Source: Clostridia bacterium (GTDB taxonomy: Bacteria > Bacillota > Clostridia > Christensenellales > HGM11417). Taken from it: a stretch of DNA of 17,345 bases. Where the stretch lies: the NCBI GenBank assembly GCA_028700355.1, contig JAQVSX010000001.1:1-17345 (forward strand), written 5' to 3'. The notes under the pieces are model-generated. The model saw only the letters and a program-made list of their open reading frames with translations. It was not told where the DNA came from and ran no database searches. The translations under genes and the position numbers were made by a program. This document shows positions 1 to 7,912 of the stretch, piece after piece (position 1 is the first letter of the stretch; every line of letters begins with the position of its first letter).

Positions 1-1
1 C

Positions 2-76
2 CGTACGGGTAAAAAAACAGAAATAAAACCTATGCTTGACAAGATAAAAAATATCCGATTAAATACGTTGGGCTAG
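2..76 (+). CDS. C-terminal tail of an unidentified upstream gene (partial)
   Basis: An open frame enters from the left edge and runs 24 codons to a TAG stop at 74-76. The residues read RTGKKTEIKPMLDKIKNIRL and then NTLG. The basic, helix-like tail resembles the C-terminus of a cytoplasmic enzyme, but it is too short to assign to a family. The next gene starts only 16 bases downstream on the same strand, which is normal operon spacing and is the main support for treating this as a real gene end. An ATG at 32 lies in the same frame but lacks a convincing ribosome binding site, so a 14-residue separate peptide is less likely. Confidence 0.45.
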   Translation, partial: RTGKKTEIKPMLDKIKNIRLNTLG

Positions 77-92
77 ATATAAATGGCGGTCT

Positions 93-1301
93 ATGTTTTC
101 AAAATTCTTTGATAACAAAGGGCCGCTGTCGCATCATATCCATCACGGCTATAGGATTGCGGCGCACGCAGGCGAGGCGGGCAAACCGAAGATGTATTCT
201 TATGGAGATATTAATATGTTTAATGAGAACGAGCAACAACGAAGAGAAGAAACTCTTTCCGCGGTTTATGAGCGGAAAACGAATGCATCGGCAGCGGTTG
301 CATTTTATTTTAATCAGCCGTATTCCTATAAAGAAACCCTGACGGACTTTGAGAAAATGGAAAACGGCAGCCGGCTGATTATTGACGAAATGTATAAATC
401 AGGCGGCGATAATCCCATGTTTGTCAATACATTTTGCTCGATAGGTATGGTTGCAGAAGCATTTGGCTGCGAAATAGAAATCCCTGAGGAAAAAATGCCC
501 TGGGTACACAGGGTTGTAAAAACAGAGGATGTATATTCTATCGTCCCAAAAAAAATCAGTCAGCTTGCTTACTATAAGCGTCAGCGTGAATGGGTGGATT
601 ATGCTCAGCGGAAAATCGGTGTTGATTTGCCTTATTGGAGTTTAGATATTCAATCTCCGTTCTCTGTTGCCGCGCAGGTTTTGGGAACGGAAGAGCTTTT
701 GATAGCTTGCTATGACGACCCTGCGGCGGTACATCACCTGTTGCGTATGATTACAGACGTAACAATCGATTTGCATGACGACCACATGAGACAGATGGAA
801 CATCCCGGCTATCCCGGGAGGAATTTTCCCAGCATATCAAAAAACATCGGGATCTGTATAGCGGACGATACGCCTCTCATTATGTTGTCCGGCGACATGT
901 ACCGCGAATTCGCATTGCCGTATAATAGCGAGCTTGGCAGGCATTACGGCGGCGTTCATATCCATTCCTGCGGCGCATATATGAACAATATGGACAGGGT
1001 GCTGGAGATTGAAAACGTGAGGTCCGTACAGCTTCATGCCGGTCCCGGCGAGTATGTATTGCCGGAAAAAGCGGGAGAGGACTGCGCTTTTGTCCGCGCA
1101 ATGCAAAAAGCAGCAATGTTCATAGATACTAATGCGATAAGCCGTTCAGATCGATGGGCAAAGCGTCCGATAGCATTTTACGAGGAATACCTATTGCCGA
1201 GACTGCGGCAGAACACGCCGAAATGGCTGATGCTGGAAGCGCCTGAGAACGAAATGAAATTGGCTGAACAATGGTTGTCCGGGTTATATGCGAAAAAATA
1301 A
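93..1301 (+). CDS. URO-D/MtbA-like family protein, putative corrinoid-type methyltransferase
   Basis: This 402-residue cytoplasmic protein belongs to the uroporphyrinogen decarboxylase superfamily (TIM barrel), which includes true URO-D and the zinc-dependent MtaA/MtbA/CmuA methyltransferases. The clearest motif is HIHSCG at residues 289-294. H291 and C293 match the H-x-C zinc pair of the methyltransferase branch, not a haem-biosynthesis active site. The further cysteine that usually completes the zinc site near the C-terminus is not obvious; the C-terminus ends in a LEAPENE segment without cysteine. The N-terminus carries a His-rich stretch (residues 14-18). The start at 93 has only a weak TGGCGG (84-89) very close to it. 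The frame stays open back to 63 without a better start codon. No corrinoid protein is encoded nearby, so a methyl-transfer role in this sugar locus is a guess. The gene looks more GC-rich than the rest of the window. Confidence 0.75.
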   Translation: MFSKFFDNKGPLSHHIHHGYRIAAHAGEAGKPKMYSYGDINMFNENEQQRREETLSAVYERKTNASAAVAFYFNQPYSYKETLTDFEKMENGSRLIIDEMYKSGGDNPMFVNTFCSIGMVAEAFGCEIEIPEEKMPWVHRVVKTEDVYSIVPKKISQLAYYKRQREWVDYAQRKIGVDLPYWSLDIQSPFSVAAQVLGTEELLIACYDDPAAVHHLLRMITDVTIDLHDDHMRQMEHPGYPGRNFPSISKNIGICIADDTPLIMLSGDMYREFALPYNSELGRHYGGVHIHSCGAYMNNMDRVLEIENVRSVQLHAGPGEYVLPEKAGEDCAFVRAMQKAAMFIDTNAISRSDRWAKRPIAFYEEYLLPRLRQNTPKWLMLEAPENEMKLAEQWLSGLYAKK

Positions 1302-1358
1302 GAATTGCGGGTTAAGGTGTCAACCACGGTGGAATTAATATAGGCAATAAAGGATATC

Positions 1359-1363
1359 AGGAG
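1359..1363 (+). promoter_or_regulatory. Shine-Dalgarno that decides the start of the first Gfo gene
   Basis: AGGAG lies 1 base before the ATG at 1365 but 4 bases before the ATG at 1368. The second ATG has the workable spacing. It also gives an N-terminus (MEKVKFGIIG) that lines up exactly with the paralogue starting at 7900 (MEKIKFGIIG), so 1368 is the preferred start. Confidence 0.6.
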
Positions 1364-1367
1364 AATG

Positions 1368-2489
1368 ATGGAAAAAGTAAAATTTGGAATAATTGGTTTT
1401 GGCAATATGGGAAGCAACCATGCCAACAGCTTTATAGAAAACAAAATAACAAACGGAATGCTTACCGCCGTGGCCGACAATGATATTAAAAAAATAGAAA
1501 GCGCTAAACAAAAATTGGGCGGTAATATTACCTATTTTAACAGCGCAGACGAGCTTATTTCGAGCGGCTTAACAGATGCCGTAATAGTCGCAACTCCACA
1601 TTATTCCCATTGCGGGATAAGCATAAACGCTTTAAACAGGGGTCTTAATGTTATATGCGAAAAGCCTGCCGGCGTTTACACAAAGCAGGTAGAAGAAATG
1701 AACAACGCTGCGGCAAAAGCCAAAGGGCTGTTTACGGTAATGTTTTGCCTCAGGGCAAACAGCCTTTATAAAAAAGTTAGCGAAATTGTAAGCGGCGGGG
1801 GCGTGGGAGAAATAAAAAGGGTAAATTGGCTTATTACCGATTGGTACCGCCCCCAAAGCTACTATAATTCAAGTACATGGCGTGCGACATGGAAGGGCGA
1901 AGGGGGAGGGGTGCTGTTAAATCAGTGTCCCCATCAGATTGACCTTTTAATATGGATAACAGGAATGGTGCCCAAAAAAGTCAGGGCGTTTTGCCGTTTC
2001 GGAAAATGGCATGATATAGAGGTTGAAGACGACGTTACCGCCTATTTTGAATACGAAAACGGCGCAAGCGGAGTTTTTGTAACATCAACGGCGGACAGCC
2101 CCGGCACAAACAGGCTGGAAATTTTGGGAACAAAGGGCAAGGTTGTATGCGAAAAAGGGCAAATAACCTATTACAAATTGAAACAGGATGAAAGGGAATT
2201 TAATAAAGAATTTAAAGGCTTTATGGGCGAACCGGCATATGACATTATACCCGTTGAGCATGACGGCAAAAACCCTCTGCACGCTGCCATAATAAATAAT
2301 TTTGCAAATGCAGTAAAAGGTGCAGAGCCCTTGTTTATAGACGGCAGGGAAGGTTATAAAAGCGTTCAATTGTTAAATGCCATGCTCCTTTCATCATGGC
2401 TTGATAAGACGGTTAAAATACCTTTTGACGATGATTTATATCTGTCCATGCTTGAGGAAAGGATAAGGCGTTCTGAAAAAACAAATTAA
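1368..2489 (+). CDS. Gfo/Idh/MocA family NAD(P)-dependent sugar oxidoreductase (paralogue 1)
   Basis: This 373-residue cytoplasmic dehydrogenase acts on sugars or cyclitols. The N-terminal Rossmann fold shows GxGxxG (GFGNMG, residues 10-15). The family EKP motif is at 98-100 with K99 as the conserved active-site lysine. The HxxD motif, H189 and D192 in CPHQID, supplies the other catalytic and substrate residues. The C-terminal half is the usual alpha/beta dimer domain. Length is typical for the longer members. It is strikingly similar, roughly 60-70% by eye and almost without gaps, to the protein encoded at 7900-9069, so the two arose by duplication. The reaction is unknown. A plausible role is oxidation or reduction of a glycoside or amino-sugar hydroxyl, since a NagB/TIM-barrel fusion follows. 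The family is certain but the substrate cannot be inferred. Confidence 0.9.
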   Translation: MEKVKFGIIGFGNMGSNHANSFIENKITNGMLTAVADNDIKKIESAKQKLGGNITYFNSADELISSGLTDAVIVATPHYSHCGISINALNRGLNVICEKPAGVYTKQVEEMNNAAAKAKGLFTVMFCLRANSLYKKVSEIVSGGGVGEIKRVNWLITDWYRPQSYYNSSTWRATWKGEGGGVLLNQCPHQIDLLIWITGMVPKKVRAFCRFGKWHDIEVEDDVTAYFEYENGASGVFVTSTADSPGTNRLEILGTKGKVVCEKGQITYYKLKQDEREFNKEFKGFMGEPAYDIIPVEHDGKNPLHAAIINNFANAVKGAEPLFIDGREGYKSVQLLNAMLLSSWLDKTVKIPFDDDLYLSMLEERIRRSEKTN

Positions 2490-2514
2490 TTTTTTTGTTT
2501 TATTGTTGTAAAAG

Positions 2515-2543
2515 TTGATGCTGCTAACCGTAACGGTTAAATT
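2515..2543 (+). promoter_or_regulatory. Candidate promoter with a palindromic operator in the spacer
   Basis: TTGATG (2515-2520, 4 of 6 to the -35 consensus) is separated by exactly 17 bases from TAAATT (2538-2543, 4 of 6 to the -10 consensus). The spacer holds a perfect inverted repeat, TAACCGT-A-ACGGTTA (2525-2539), that also touches the -10 box. This arrangement is typical of repressor operators, for instance LacI-type regulators of sugar operons. It sits in the 81-base gap before the NagB fusion gene. The boxes are weak and no cognate regulator lies in the window. Confidence 0.4.
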
Positions 2544-2570
2544 CATAACAACATCATTATACGGTATTAT

Positions 2571-4187
2571 ATGAGCTTAATTAAAAAAATAAATTCGGAC
2601 AATCTTAATGTCGGCGTTTATTCTTCACGGAAAGAAATGGGGTCAGAGGCTGCAAGGCATTGTGCAAAGATTATTAAAAAATTATTAAATGAAAAAGAGA
2701 ATATAAATATGCTGTTTGCTGCGGCGCCTTCCCAAAATGAATTTCTAAGCTCTTTAATTAATGAAAGCGGTATACAATGGGAAAGGATAAGGGCTTTCCA
2801 TATGGATGAATATATCGGTTTATGCGCAGACGCGCCCCAGAGCTTTGGTAATTTTTTGAATAACGCCGTTTTTTCAAAGGTTTGTTTTAAAGAAATATTT
2901 TATATCAAAAGCAAAGGCAGCGCGGAAGAACAGTGTAAAAGGTATGAAAGCCTTATTAAGCAATATCCAATAGATTTGGCTTGCATTGGCATAGGAGAAA
3001 ACGGGCATATAGCTTTTAACGACCCTCACGAAGCGGATTTTAACGACAGAAAAACTGTAAAGATTGTTAATCTTGATGATATCTGCAGAAACCAGCAGGT
3101 TAATGACGGATGTTTCAAAAATTTGGATTCCGTTCCGAAACAGGCAATTACGCTTACAATACCCGCAATAACAAATGCACCATATATTATTTGCACGGTG
3201 CCCGCTGCTTCAAAAGCAAATGCGGTTTTTAACACCGTTCGGGGCAAAATAGGGGAAAACTGCCCTGCTTCAATATTGAGGGCTCATAAAAATACTGAAA
3301 TGTTTTGCGATATTTACAGTGCCAAACATATTTTGTTCAGGAAATCGGTAATTACCGATGAAATTTCACAGGATTTTGAAACGGCCGTAAAGCTTGCAAA
3401 AAAATACAATCTTGAAGGTGTTGAAATCCGCTCAGTTTGGGACACTGCGCCCGAGGCATTATCCGAAGAACAGATAAGCCGAATAAATAATATACTTGAA
3501 CAAAACGGATTAAAGGCCGTAGGACTCAGTTCTTCTATTTTCAAATGCAATGTCAAAGAGGATGAAACAATAAAAATAGAAAAAAGCATTAATGTCGCAA
3601 AAAAATTGGGGTGCAAATATATCAGGTGCTTCAGTTTTTGGAAAGACAATAATTACAGCGATGACATGTTTACAGAGATACTTAAAGGCTGTGAAGATAA
3701 ATTGAGGGATAACGGGCTTATAATGCTTTTAGAATTTGACCCTGCCGTAAACATAACCAACGGCAGGTCTTCTGCTAGGCTGTTGAAAAGGCTGAATTCT
3801 CCCTTTATTCAGGCCATTTGGGATCCGGGCAACGATATATACGAACCTTTTAAAGAGATACCTTATCCCGACGGCTATAATCTGATTAAACCTTTTATAA
3901 GGCACATACATATAAAAGACGCTGTAAAAAAAGAGGGCAAAACCGTTGGTGTTGCTTTCGGAAAAGGGGAAGTTGATTATAAAGGTCAGTTAAAGGCGCT
4001 TTTAAATGACAATTATGACGGCTTTGTGTCCATGGAAACACATTACAAAAAAGAAATTGCCATAAGTGAAAAAATGCTTAAGAATCCCGGCGGAAAAGAA
4101 TTCTCCTATCTTGGTTATGAATCTACTGAGGAATGCCTGCAAAATCTTGATGGGTTGATTGATTTAATAATGGAAGAAACCGTTTAA
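2571..4187 (+). CDS. Fusion: variant NagB-like deaminase/isomerase domain plus xylose-isomerase-like TIM barrel
   Basis: This 538-residue protein has two enzyme domains. Residues about 1-255 are NagB-like (glucosamine-6-phosphate deaminase fold), with HMDEYIGL (D79, E80) and GIGENGHIAFNDP. They lack the canonical TGGTP phosphate loop, which is replaced by AAAPSQNEFL. The glutamate of the usual FNEP is aspartate. This AAPSQNEFL variant occurs as a recognisable subfamily whose substrate is, to my knowledge, not settled. Residues about 262-538 form a sugar phosphate isomerase/epimerase (AP endonuclease 2-like) barrel. Its putative metal ligands are Glu in LLEFDP, Asp in IWDPGND, His in HIHIKDA and Glu in SMETHY. 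Canonical NagB is about 240-260 residues and stands alone, so the fusion is unusual. The start lacks a good Shine-Dalgarno, but the next in-frame ATG (residue 22) would cut into the conserved MGSEAA region. The NagA gene begins 1 base after the stop. Confidence 0.85.
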   Translation: MSLIKKINSDNLNVGVYSSRKEMGSEAARHCAKIIKKLLNEKENINMLFAAAPSQNEFLSSLINESGIQWERIRAFHMDEYIGLCADAPQSFGNFLNNAVFSKVCFKEIFYIKSKGSAEEQCKRYESLIKQYPIDLACIGIGENGHIAFNDPHEADFNDRKTVKIVNLDDICRNQQVNDGCFKNLDSVPKQAITLTIPAITNAPYIICTVPAASKANAVFNTVRGKIGENCPASILRAHKNTEMFCDIYSAKHILFRKSVITDEISQDFETAVKLAKKYNLEGVEIRSVWDTAPEALSEEQISRINNILEQNGLKAVGLSSSIFKCNVKEDETIKIEKSINVAKKLGCKYIRCFSFWKDNNYSDDMFTEILKGCEDKLRDNGLIMLLEFDPAVNITNGRSSARLLKRLNSPFIQAIWDPGNDIYEPFKEIPYPDGYNLIKPFIRHIHIKDAVKKEGKTVGVAFGKGEVDYKGQLKALLNDNYDGFVSMETHYKKEIAISEKMLKNPGGKEFSYLGYESTEECLQNLDGLIDLIMEETV

Positions 4188-4188
4188 A

Positions 4189-5361
4189 ATGGATAAAATA
4201 ACATTTAAAAATGCCAAGGTAATATACGATGATAGATTTGCCGAAGGCGGTATCACAATTGAAAAAGGAAAGATAAAAAGCCTTGAAACAGATTATACCT
4301 GCAGTAATATTGTTGACTGCTCGGGCAATTATCTTTCAGCCGGTTTTATTGATATGCATCTGCACGGCGGGGGCGGAAGCGATTTCATGGACGGTACAGT
4401 CAAGGCATATGAAAACATTGTTAGCTCGCATATAAAACACGGTACTACAAGTTTTGCGCCTACTGTGCTTGGCAGCAGTCACGAGGAAATAATGACCGCA
4501 ATTAATACATATAAACAGGCGAAAAAACTTTCCCATTTAAATAATAAGCTTTTAGGAATCCATCTGGAAGGCCCTTATATATCTAAAAACCAAATCGGCG
4601 CCCAGCCGGAAAAACATGTAAGAATTCCTGAACCTGAAGAATATGAAAAAATTGCAGAAACCGGAGGGAAAGACATAATACGCTGGAGTGTGGCGCCTGA
4701 ACTGGAAGGTATGGAAAAATTTTCCTGTTATATAAAAGAGCGCGGCATACTTCTTTCAATTGCGCATTCGGATGCTGATTATAATCAGGTAGTGCAGGCG
4801 TTTAAAGAAGGTTTTTCGCTTATTACGCATCTTTATTCTGCTACTTCAACAATAAAAAGAGTCAACGGTTTCAGAGTAGCCGGCATAATCGAAAGCGCAT
4901 ATTTAATAGACGATATGGATGTTGAAATTATAGCTGACGGATGTCATTTGCCCGAAAGCCTTTTAAAATTAGTCTGTAAATTCAAGAATATTAATAGGAT
5001 AGCTCTTATTACAGATGCTATGAGGGCTGCCTGCCAGAATGTTAAAAAATCGTTTTTAGGAAAAGAGGGTACGGGAGTTGAAGTAATTATTGAAGACGGT
5101 GTAGCTAAATTAAAAGATAAAAGCTCATTTGGAGGAAGCATAGCTACTGCCGACAGGCTTATAAGAACAATGATAAATTCAGATACAGGCATAAATTTAT
5201 TTCAGGCAGTAAATATGATGACAAAAAATCCTGCAAGAATGTTAAATATTGATAATAAGATAGGAGCAATAAAAATCGGATACGATGCCGATATTGTTGT
5301 TTTTGATGATAACATAAATATAAAGAAAGTCTACTCAAAAGGTGTAGAACAAAACATGTAA
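4189..5361 (+). CDS. nagA: N-acetylglucosamine-6-phosphate deacetylase (NagA)
   Basis: The protein has 390 residues, the normal NagA length, and is a cytoplasmic amidohydrolase-superfamily TIM barrel. NagA removes the acetyl group of GlcNAc-6-phosphate to give glucosamine-6-phosphate, the substrate of NagB. Visible motifs are H57-x-H59 in DMHLHGGGG, E127 in HLEGPY, H193 in AHSDAD, H214 in THLYSA, a DGCH motif at 250-253, and catalytic D276 in LITDAM. The full set of binuclear-metal residues is present, as in the Bacillus type and unlike the E. coli enzyme. The usual THLFNAM is THLYSAT here, so the phosphate/N-acetyl contact may differ. The gene starts 1 base after the NagB-fusion stop and is probably translationally coupled to it. 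Together they suggest an amino sugar or a derivative as a substrate. The family is secure, though exact specificity is less so because the partner NagB domain is atypical. Confidence 0.85.
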   Translation: MDKITFKNAKVIYDDRFAEGGITIEKGKIKSLETDYTCSNIVDCSGNYLSAGFIDMHLHGGGGSDFMDGTVKAYENIVSSHIKHGTTSFAPTVLGSSHEEIMTAINTYKQAKKLSHLNNKLLGIHLEGPYISKNQIGAQPEKHVRIPEPEEYEKIAETGGKDIIRWSVAPELEGMEKFSCYIKERGILLSIAHSDADYNQVVQAFKEGFSLITHLYSATSTIKRVNGFRVAGIIESAYLIDDMDVEIIADGCHLPESLLKLVCKFKNINRIALITDAMRAACQNVKKSFLGKEGTGVEVIIEDGVAKLKDKSSFGGSIATADRLIRTMINSDTGINLFQAVNMMTKNPARMLNIDNKIGAIKIGYDADIVVFDDNINIKKVYSKGVEQNM

Positions 5362-5401
5362 AGCTTAAAAACCTTAATAATAAACATTAAAATTAATTAA
5401 A

Positions 5402-5413
5402 GTAAATATTTAC
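5402..5413. promoter_or_regulatory. 12-bp perfect palindrome before the GH13 gene
   Basis: GTAAATATTTAC is a perfect palindrome in the 56-base gap between nagA and the GH13 gene, ending 4 bases before the first ATG (5418). It lies where a ribosome binding site would be expected, so a protein bound here could block transcription. It is AT-rich, and a chance palindrome cannot be excluded. Confidence 0.25.
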
Positions 5414-5432
5414 AAATATGGAAAGAATCAGA

Positions 5433-7061
5433 ATGAAAAATTGGATAAATAAAGCAGTATTATATCAGATATATCCCACCTCGTTTTATGACGGTAACAA
5501 AGACGGAATAGGCGATTTTAAGGGAATAACTGAAAAATTGAAATATGTGAAGGATCTGGGGGTGAATGCAATATGGTTAAACCCCTTTTACAAGTCACCG
5601 TTTATGGATGGCGGCTACGATATCGAGGATTACTGTTCGGTGGACGAGCGTTTTGGCACGCTTGAGGATTTCGATTATTTTGTTTCCGAAGCCAAGCGTT
5701 TAAAACTGAAAATAATTATTGACCTCGTAATCGGGCATACCTCAGATAAACATCCCTGGTTTATCGAATCTGCGAAAGATGAAAAGAACAGGTATTCAGA
5801 TTATTATATCTGGACGGATAGCATTTTCAACAAATACAAAGATAAAACGATACACGGTTTGTATGAACGCAACGGCGGTTATTACGTTAATTATTACGCA
5901 TGTCAGCCGGCGTTAAATTACGGTTTTAACAATGCGGGTAAAGCGAAGGCTAATGATAATAATAACTACGATATAGGCGACGGTTGGAAAATGCGCTATA
6001 CAGACGAACGTCTTTCGCCCCTCCGAAAAGAAATATACGACATTATCCGATATTGGATGGTGCGCGGAGTGGACGGCTTCAGGGTGGATATGGCCAATTC
6101 TCTTGTTAAGGACTGTATTTATGATTCTGCAGACGAAAAAAACATAGAAGGCTTAATCTGGCTTTGGCGCAAAATGTTATCAAAAATGAGAAAGGAATTC
6201 CCTGATATCATATTTGTATCCGAATGGGTGAATCCGATAAACGCCGTGGAAAAGTGCGGATTTGATATAGATTTTTTGGCGCACGATATTCCGTGCTATA
6301 ATTCGCTCTTCAGAAACGAAAAAGGAAGTAATCTGCTTCCAAGTTTTGAAAGGGGCTATAATTATTTTTCCGAAGGCGGCAGAGGAAATGTAAATGAATT
6401 TATAGAATATACATTAATGCTGAATGAACATTTGAACGGTAAAGGATATTTTTCTGCCCCGTCAGGCAGCCACGATCAGATAAGACTTGCGGCAAACAAG
6501 ACAGAAGGCCAGATGAAGGTGATTTTCTCATTTTTGCTGACGTATAAGCATATACCGTTTATTTATTACGGAGACGAAATAGGCATGACGCATAATTTCT
6601 CGGCAAATAAAGACGGAGGTTTTATACGTACAGGTGCAAGAACTCCCATGCAATGGACAAACGGAAAAAACCGGGGTTTCTCAGATAACGATGTCATTTA
6701 TTTACCTGTAAATAACGATATTCGCCAATCTGTGGAATCGCAGGTTGCAGACGAGAATTCCTTGCTTAATACCGTAAAAAATCTTATCTCATTGAGAAAG
6801 CGGTATCCCTGCTTTGCGGTTGATGCTGAAATTAAAATAATTAAATGTGAAAACGGCGGATATCCGCTTGTTTTTGAAAGAAAAAGCGTTTGCGACAGCG
6901 CGCTAATATTAATTAATCCGTCAAATAATGAATTGGATTATGTAATAGACGAAGGCTATAATGTTGTGATGTCACATAATTGCGAATTTAAGGGTGAAAA
7001 AGTAAAAATACACGGCGTTAGCTTTTTAATAATGCATAAATCGGAGGTAACATGGAAATAA
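5433..7061 (+). CDS. GH13 alpha-glucosidase (oligo-1,6-glucosidase-like)
   Basis: The 542-residue cytoplasmic glycoside hydrolase of family 13 has no signal peptide. It hydrolyses alpha-linked glucosides such as isomaltose, sucrose, trehalose-like or phosphorylated forms; the exact substrate is open. The start MKNWINKAVLYQIYP is the standard N-terminus of this group, so 5433 is preferred over the in-frame ATG at 5418, which adds only MERIR. A GGAAAGA at 5420-5426 fits 5433. Catalytic residues are nucleophile D219 (GFRVDMA), acid/base E264 (VSEWVNP) and stabiliser D348 (GSHDQ). The last motif is SHD where most members have NHD. The DGNKDGIGDFKGI loop and MQWTNGKNRGF near the C-terminal part are typical. 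Length matches the family. The neighbouring enzymes suggest it releases monosaccharide from an imported oligosaccharide. It overlaps the next gene by 10 bases. Confidence 0.9.
   Translation: MKNWINKAVLYQIYPTSFYDGNKDGIGDFKGITEKLKYVKDLGVNAIWLNPFYKSPFMDGGYDIEDYCSVDERFGTLEDFDYFVSEAKRLKLKIIIDLVIGHTSDKHPWFIESAKDEKNRYSDYYIWTDSIFNKYKDKTIHGLYERNGGYYVNYYACQPALNYGFNNAGKAKANDNNNYDIGDGWKMRYTDERLSPLRKEIYDIIRYWMVRGVDGFRVDMANSLVKDCIYDSADEKNIEGLIWLWRKMLSKMRKEFPDIIFVSEWVNPINAVEKCGFDIDFLAHDIPCYNSLFRNEKGSNLLPSFERGYNYFSEGGRGNVNEFIEYTLMLNEHLNGKGYFSAPSGSHDQIRLAANKTEGQMKVIFSFLLTYKHIPFIYYGDEIGMTHNFSANKDGGFIRTGARTPMQWTNGKNRGFSDNDVIYLPVNNDIRQSVESQVADENSLLNTVKNLISLRKRYPCFAVDAEIKIIKCENGGYPLVFERKSVCDSALILINPSNNELDYVIDEGYNVVMSHNCEFKGEKVKIHGVSFLIMHKSEVTWK
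7043..7047 (+). promoter_or_regulatory. Strong Shine-Dalgarno inside the end of the GH13 gene
   Basis: GGAGG lies 4 bases before the ATG at 7052 and is embedded in the last codons of the GH13 gene. It confirms that the overlapping TIM-barrel gene is genuinely translated from 7052. Confidence 0.7.
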
Positions 7062-7912
7062 GATTATGTGCTTTTGCGGACGAGGCAGGGAAATTACTGT
7101 CTGAACAAATATCCGCGCTTAAAAGAAACAAAATCTATTTAATTGAAATACGCAGTGTTGACGGTATTAATATAAAGGATATCAAATTGGGACGCGCTGC
7201 GCAAATAGCTGACAAACTGAAAGAAGAAGGTTTAGAAGTCTGGTCAATAGGCTCACCTTTGGGAAAGGTTAAGATAACCGATGATTTTAATGAGGAAAAG
7301 GAAAGGCTTAGGCATATTTTAGAGCTTTGCAAAATTTTTCATTGCAATAAAATAAGGGTATTCAGCTTTTTTACCAAAGATTATGATAAGTACAGAAATG
7401 AAGTTTTTGCGCGTTTACAGGAAATGGTTGATATATCCGGGCAGGACAATGTTTTACTTTATCATGAGAACGAGAAAGAAATATATGGGGATAATGCAAA
7501 ACGCGTTAAGGATTTATTGGAAAATGTTAAAGGGTTGCAAAGTATATATGACCCGGCAAACTATATTCAGATAGGCGAAGATACCGATACTGCAATAAAA
7601 GAAGTATTGCCATATGCCGGTTATCTGCATATAAAGGATGCGTTATACCGCACAGGAATAGTGGTATTGCCCGGAGCGGGTGATGGAAAAATTCAGGAAT
7701 TGCTTTCACGGATTGAACAAGATACCGTGCTTAGCATAGAACCTCATTTAAAAGTATTCGTAGGGTACAATGCAATTGACAATCATGAATTAAAAGGAAA
7801 TTTCATATATAAATCAAACGGAGAAGCTTTTGATGCGGCGGTAATTTCGCTGAAAAATATTTTAATTAAGCTTGGTTTTATGGAGATAGGCGGCGGCATA
7901 TGGAAAAAATAA
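7052..7912 (+). CDS. Sugar phosphate isomerase/epimerase-like TIM barrel (xylose isomerase-like)
   Basis: The 286-residue protein belongs to the AP endonuclease 2/xylose isomerase-like TIM-barrel superfamily, which isomerises, epimerises, dehydrates or eliminates on keto-sugars using a divalent metal. Putative metal ligands are Glu in VLLYHENE, Asp in IYDPANY, His in YLHIKDA and Glu in LSIEPHL. All four are intact. The N-terminus (CAFADEAG) and the VEIRS-like strand (LIEIRSVDG) match the C-terminal domain of the fusion encoded at 2571-4187 (VEIRSVWD; RCFSFW versus RVFSFF), so the two are homologous within the locus. The gene overlaps the GH13 gene by 10 bases and the following Gfo dehydrogenase by 13 bases, which implies tight translational coupling. 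It probably works on the keto-sugar product of the adjacent dehydrogenase. That partnership is inferred from position, and no specific reaction can be named. Confidence 0.85.
   Translation: MEIRLCAFADEAGKLLSEQISALKRNKIYLIEIRSVDGINIKDIKLGRAAQIADKLKEEGLEVWSIGSPLGKVKITDDFNEEKERLRHILELCKIFHCNKIRVFSFFTKDYDKYRNEVFARLQEMVDISGQDNVLLYHENEKEIYGDNAKRVKDLLENVKGLQSIYDPANYIQIGEDTDTAIKEVLPYAGYLHIKDALYRTGIVVLPGAGDGKIQELLSRIEQDTVLSIEPHLKVFVGYNAIDNHELKGNFIYKSNGEAFDAAVISLKNILIKLGFMEIGGGIWKK

Noticed and set aside
93..1301. True uroporphyrinogen decarboxylase of haem synthesis
   Set aside because: The HIHSCG motif and the lack of other haem genes favour the methyltransferase branch of the superfamily.
1325..1333. 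CCACGGTGG inverted repeat in the gap before the first Gfo gene
   Set aside because: Only four bases per arm, not repeated elsewhere, and no promoter boxes around it.
2479..2505. Terminator after the first Gfo gene
   Set aside because: AAAACAAA and TTTTGTTTT can pair, but the stem is almost all A-T, overlaps the coding end and would be very weak.
5418..5432. ATG at 5418 as the start of the GH13 gene
   Set aside because: It lies directly after a palindrome with no Shine-Dalgarno, whereas the ATG at 5433 gives the family's normal N-terminus and has a GGAAAGA upstream.
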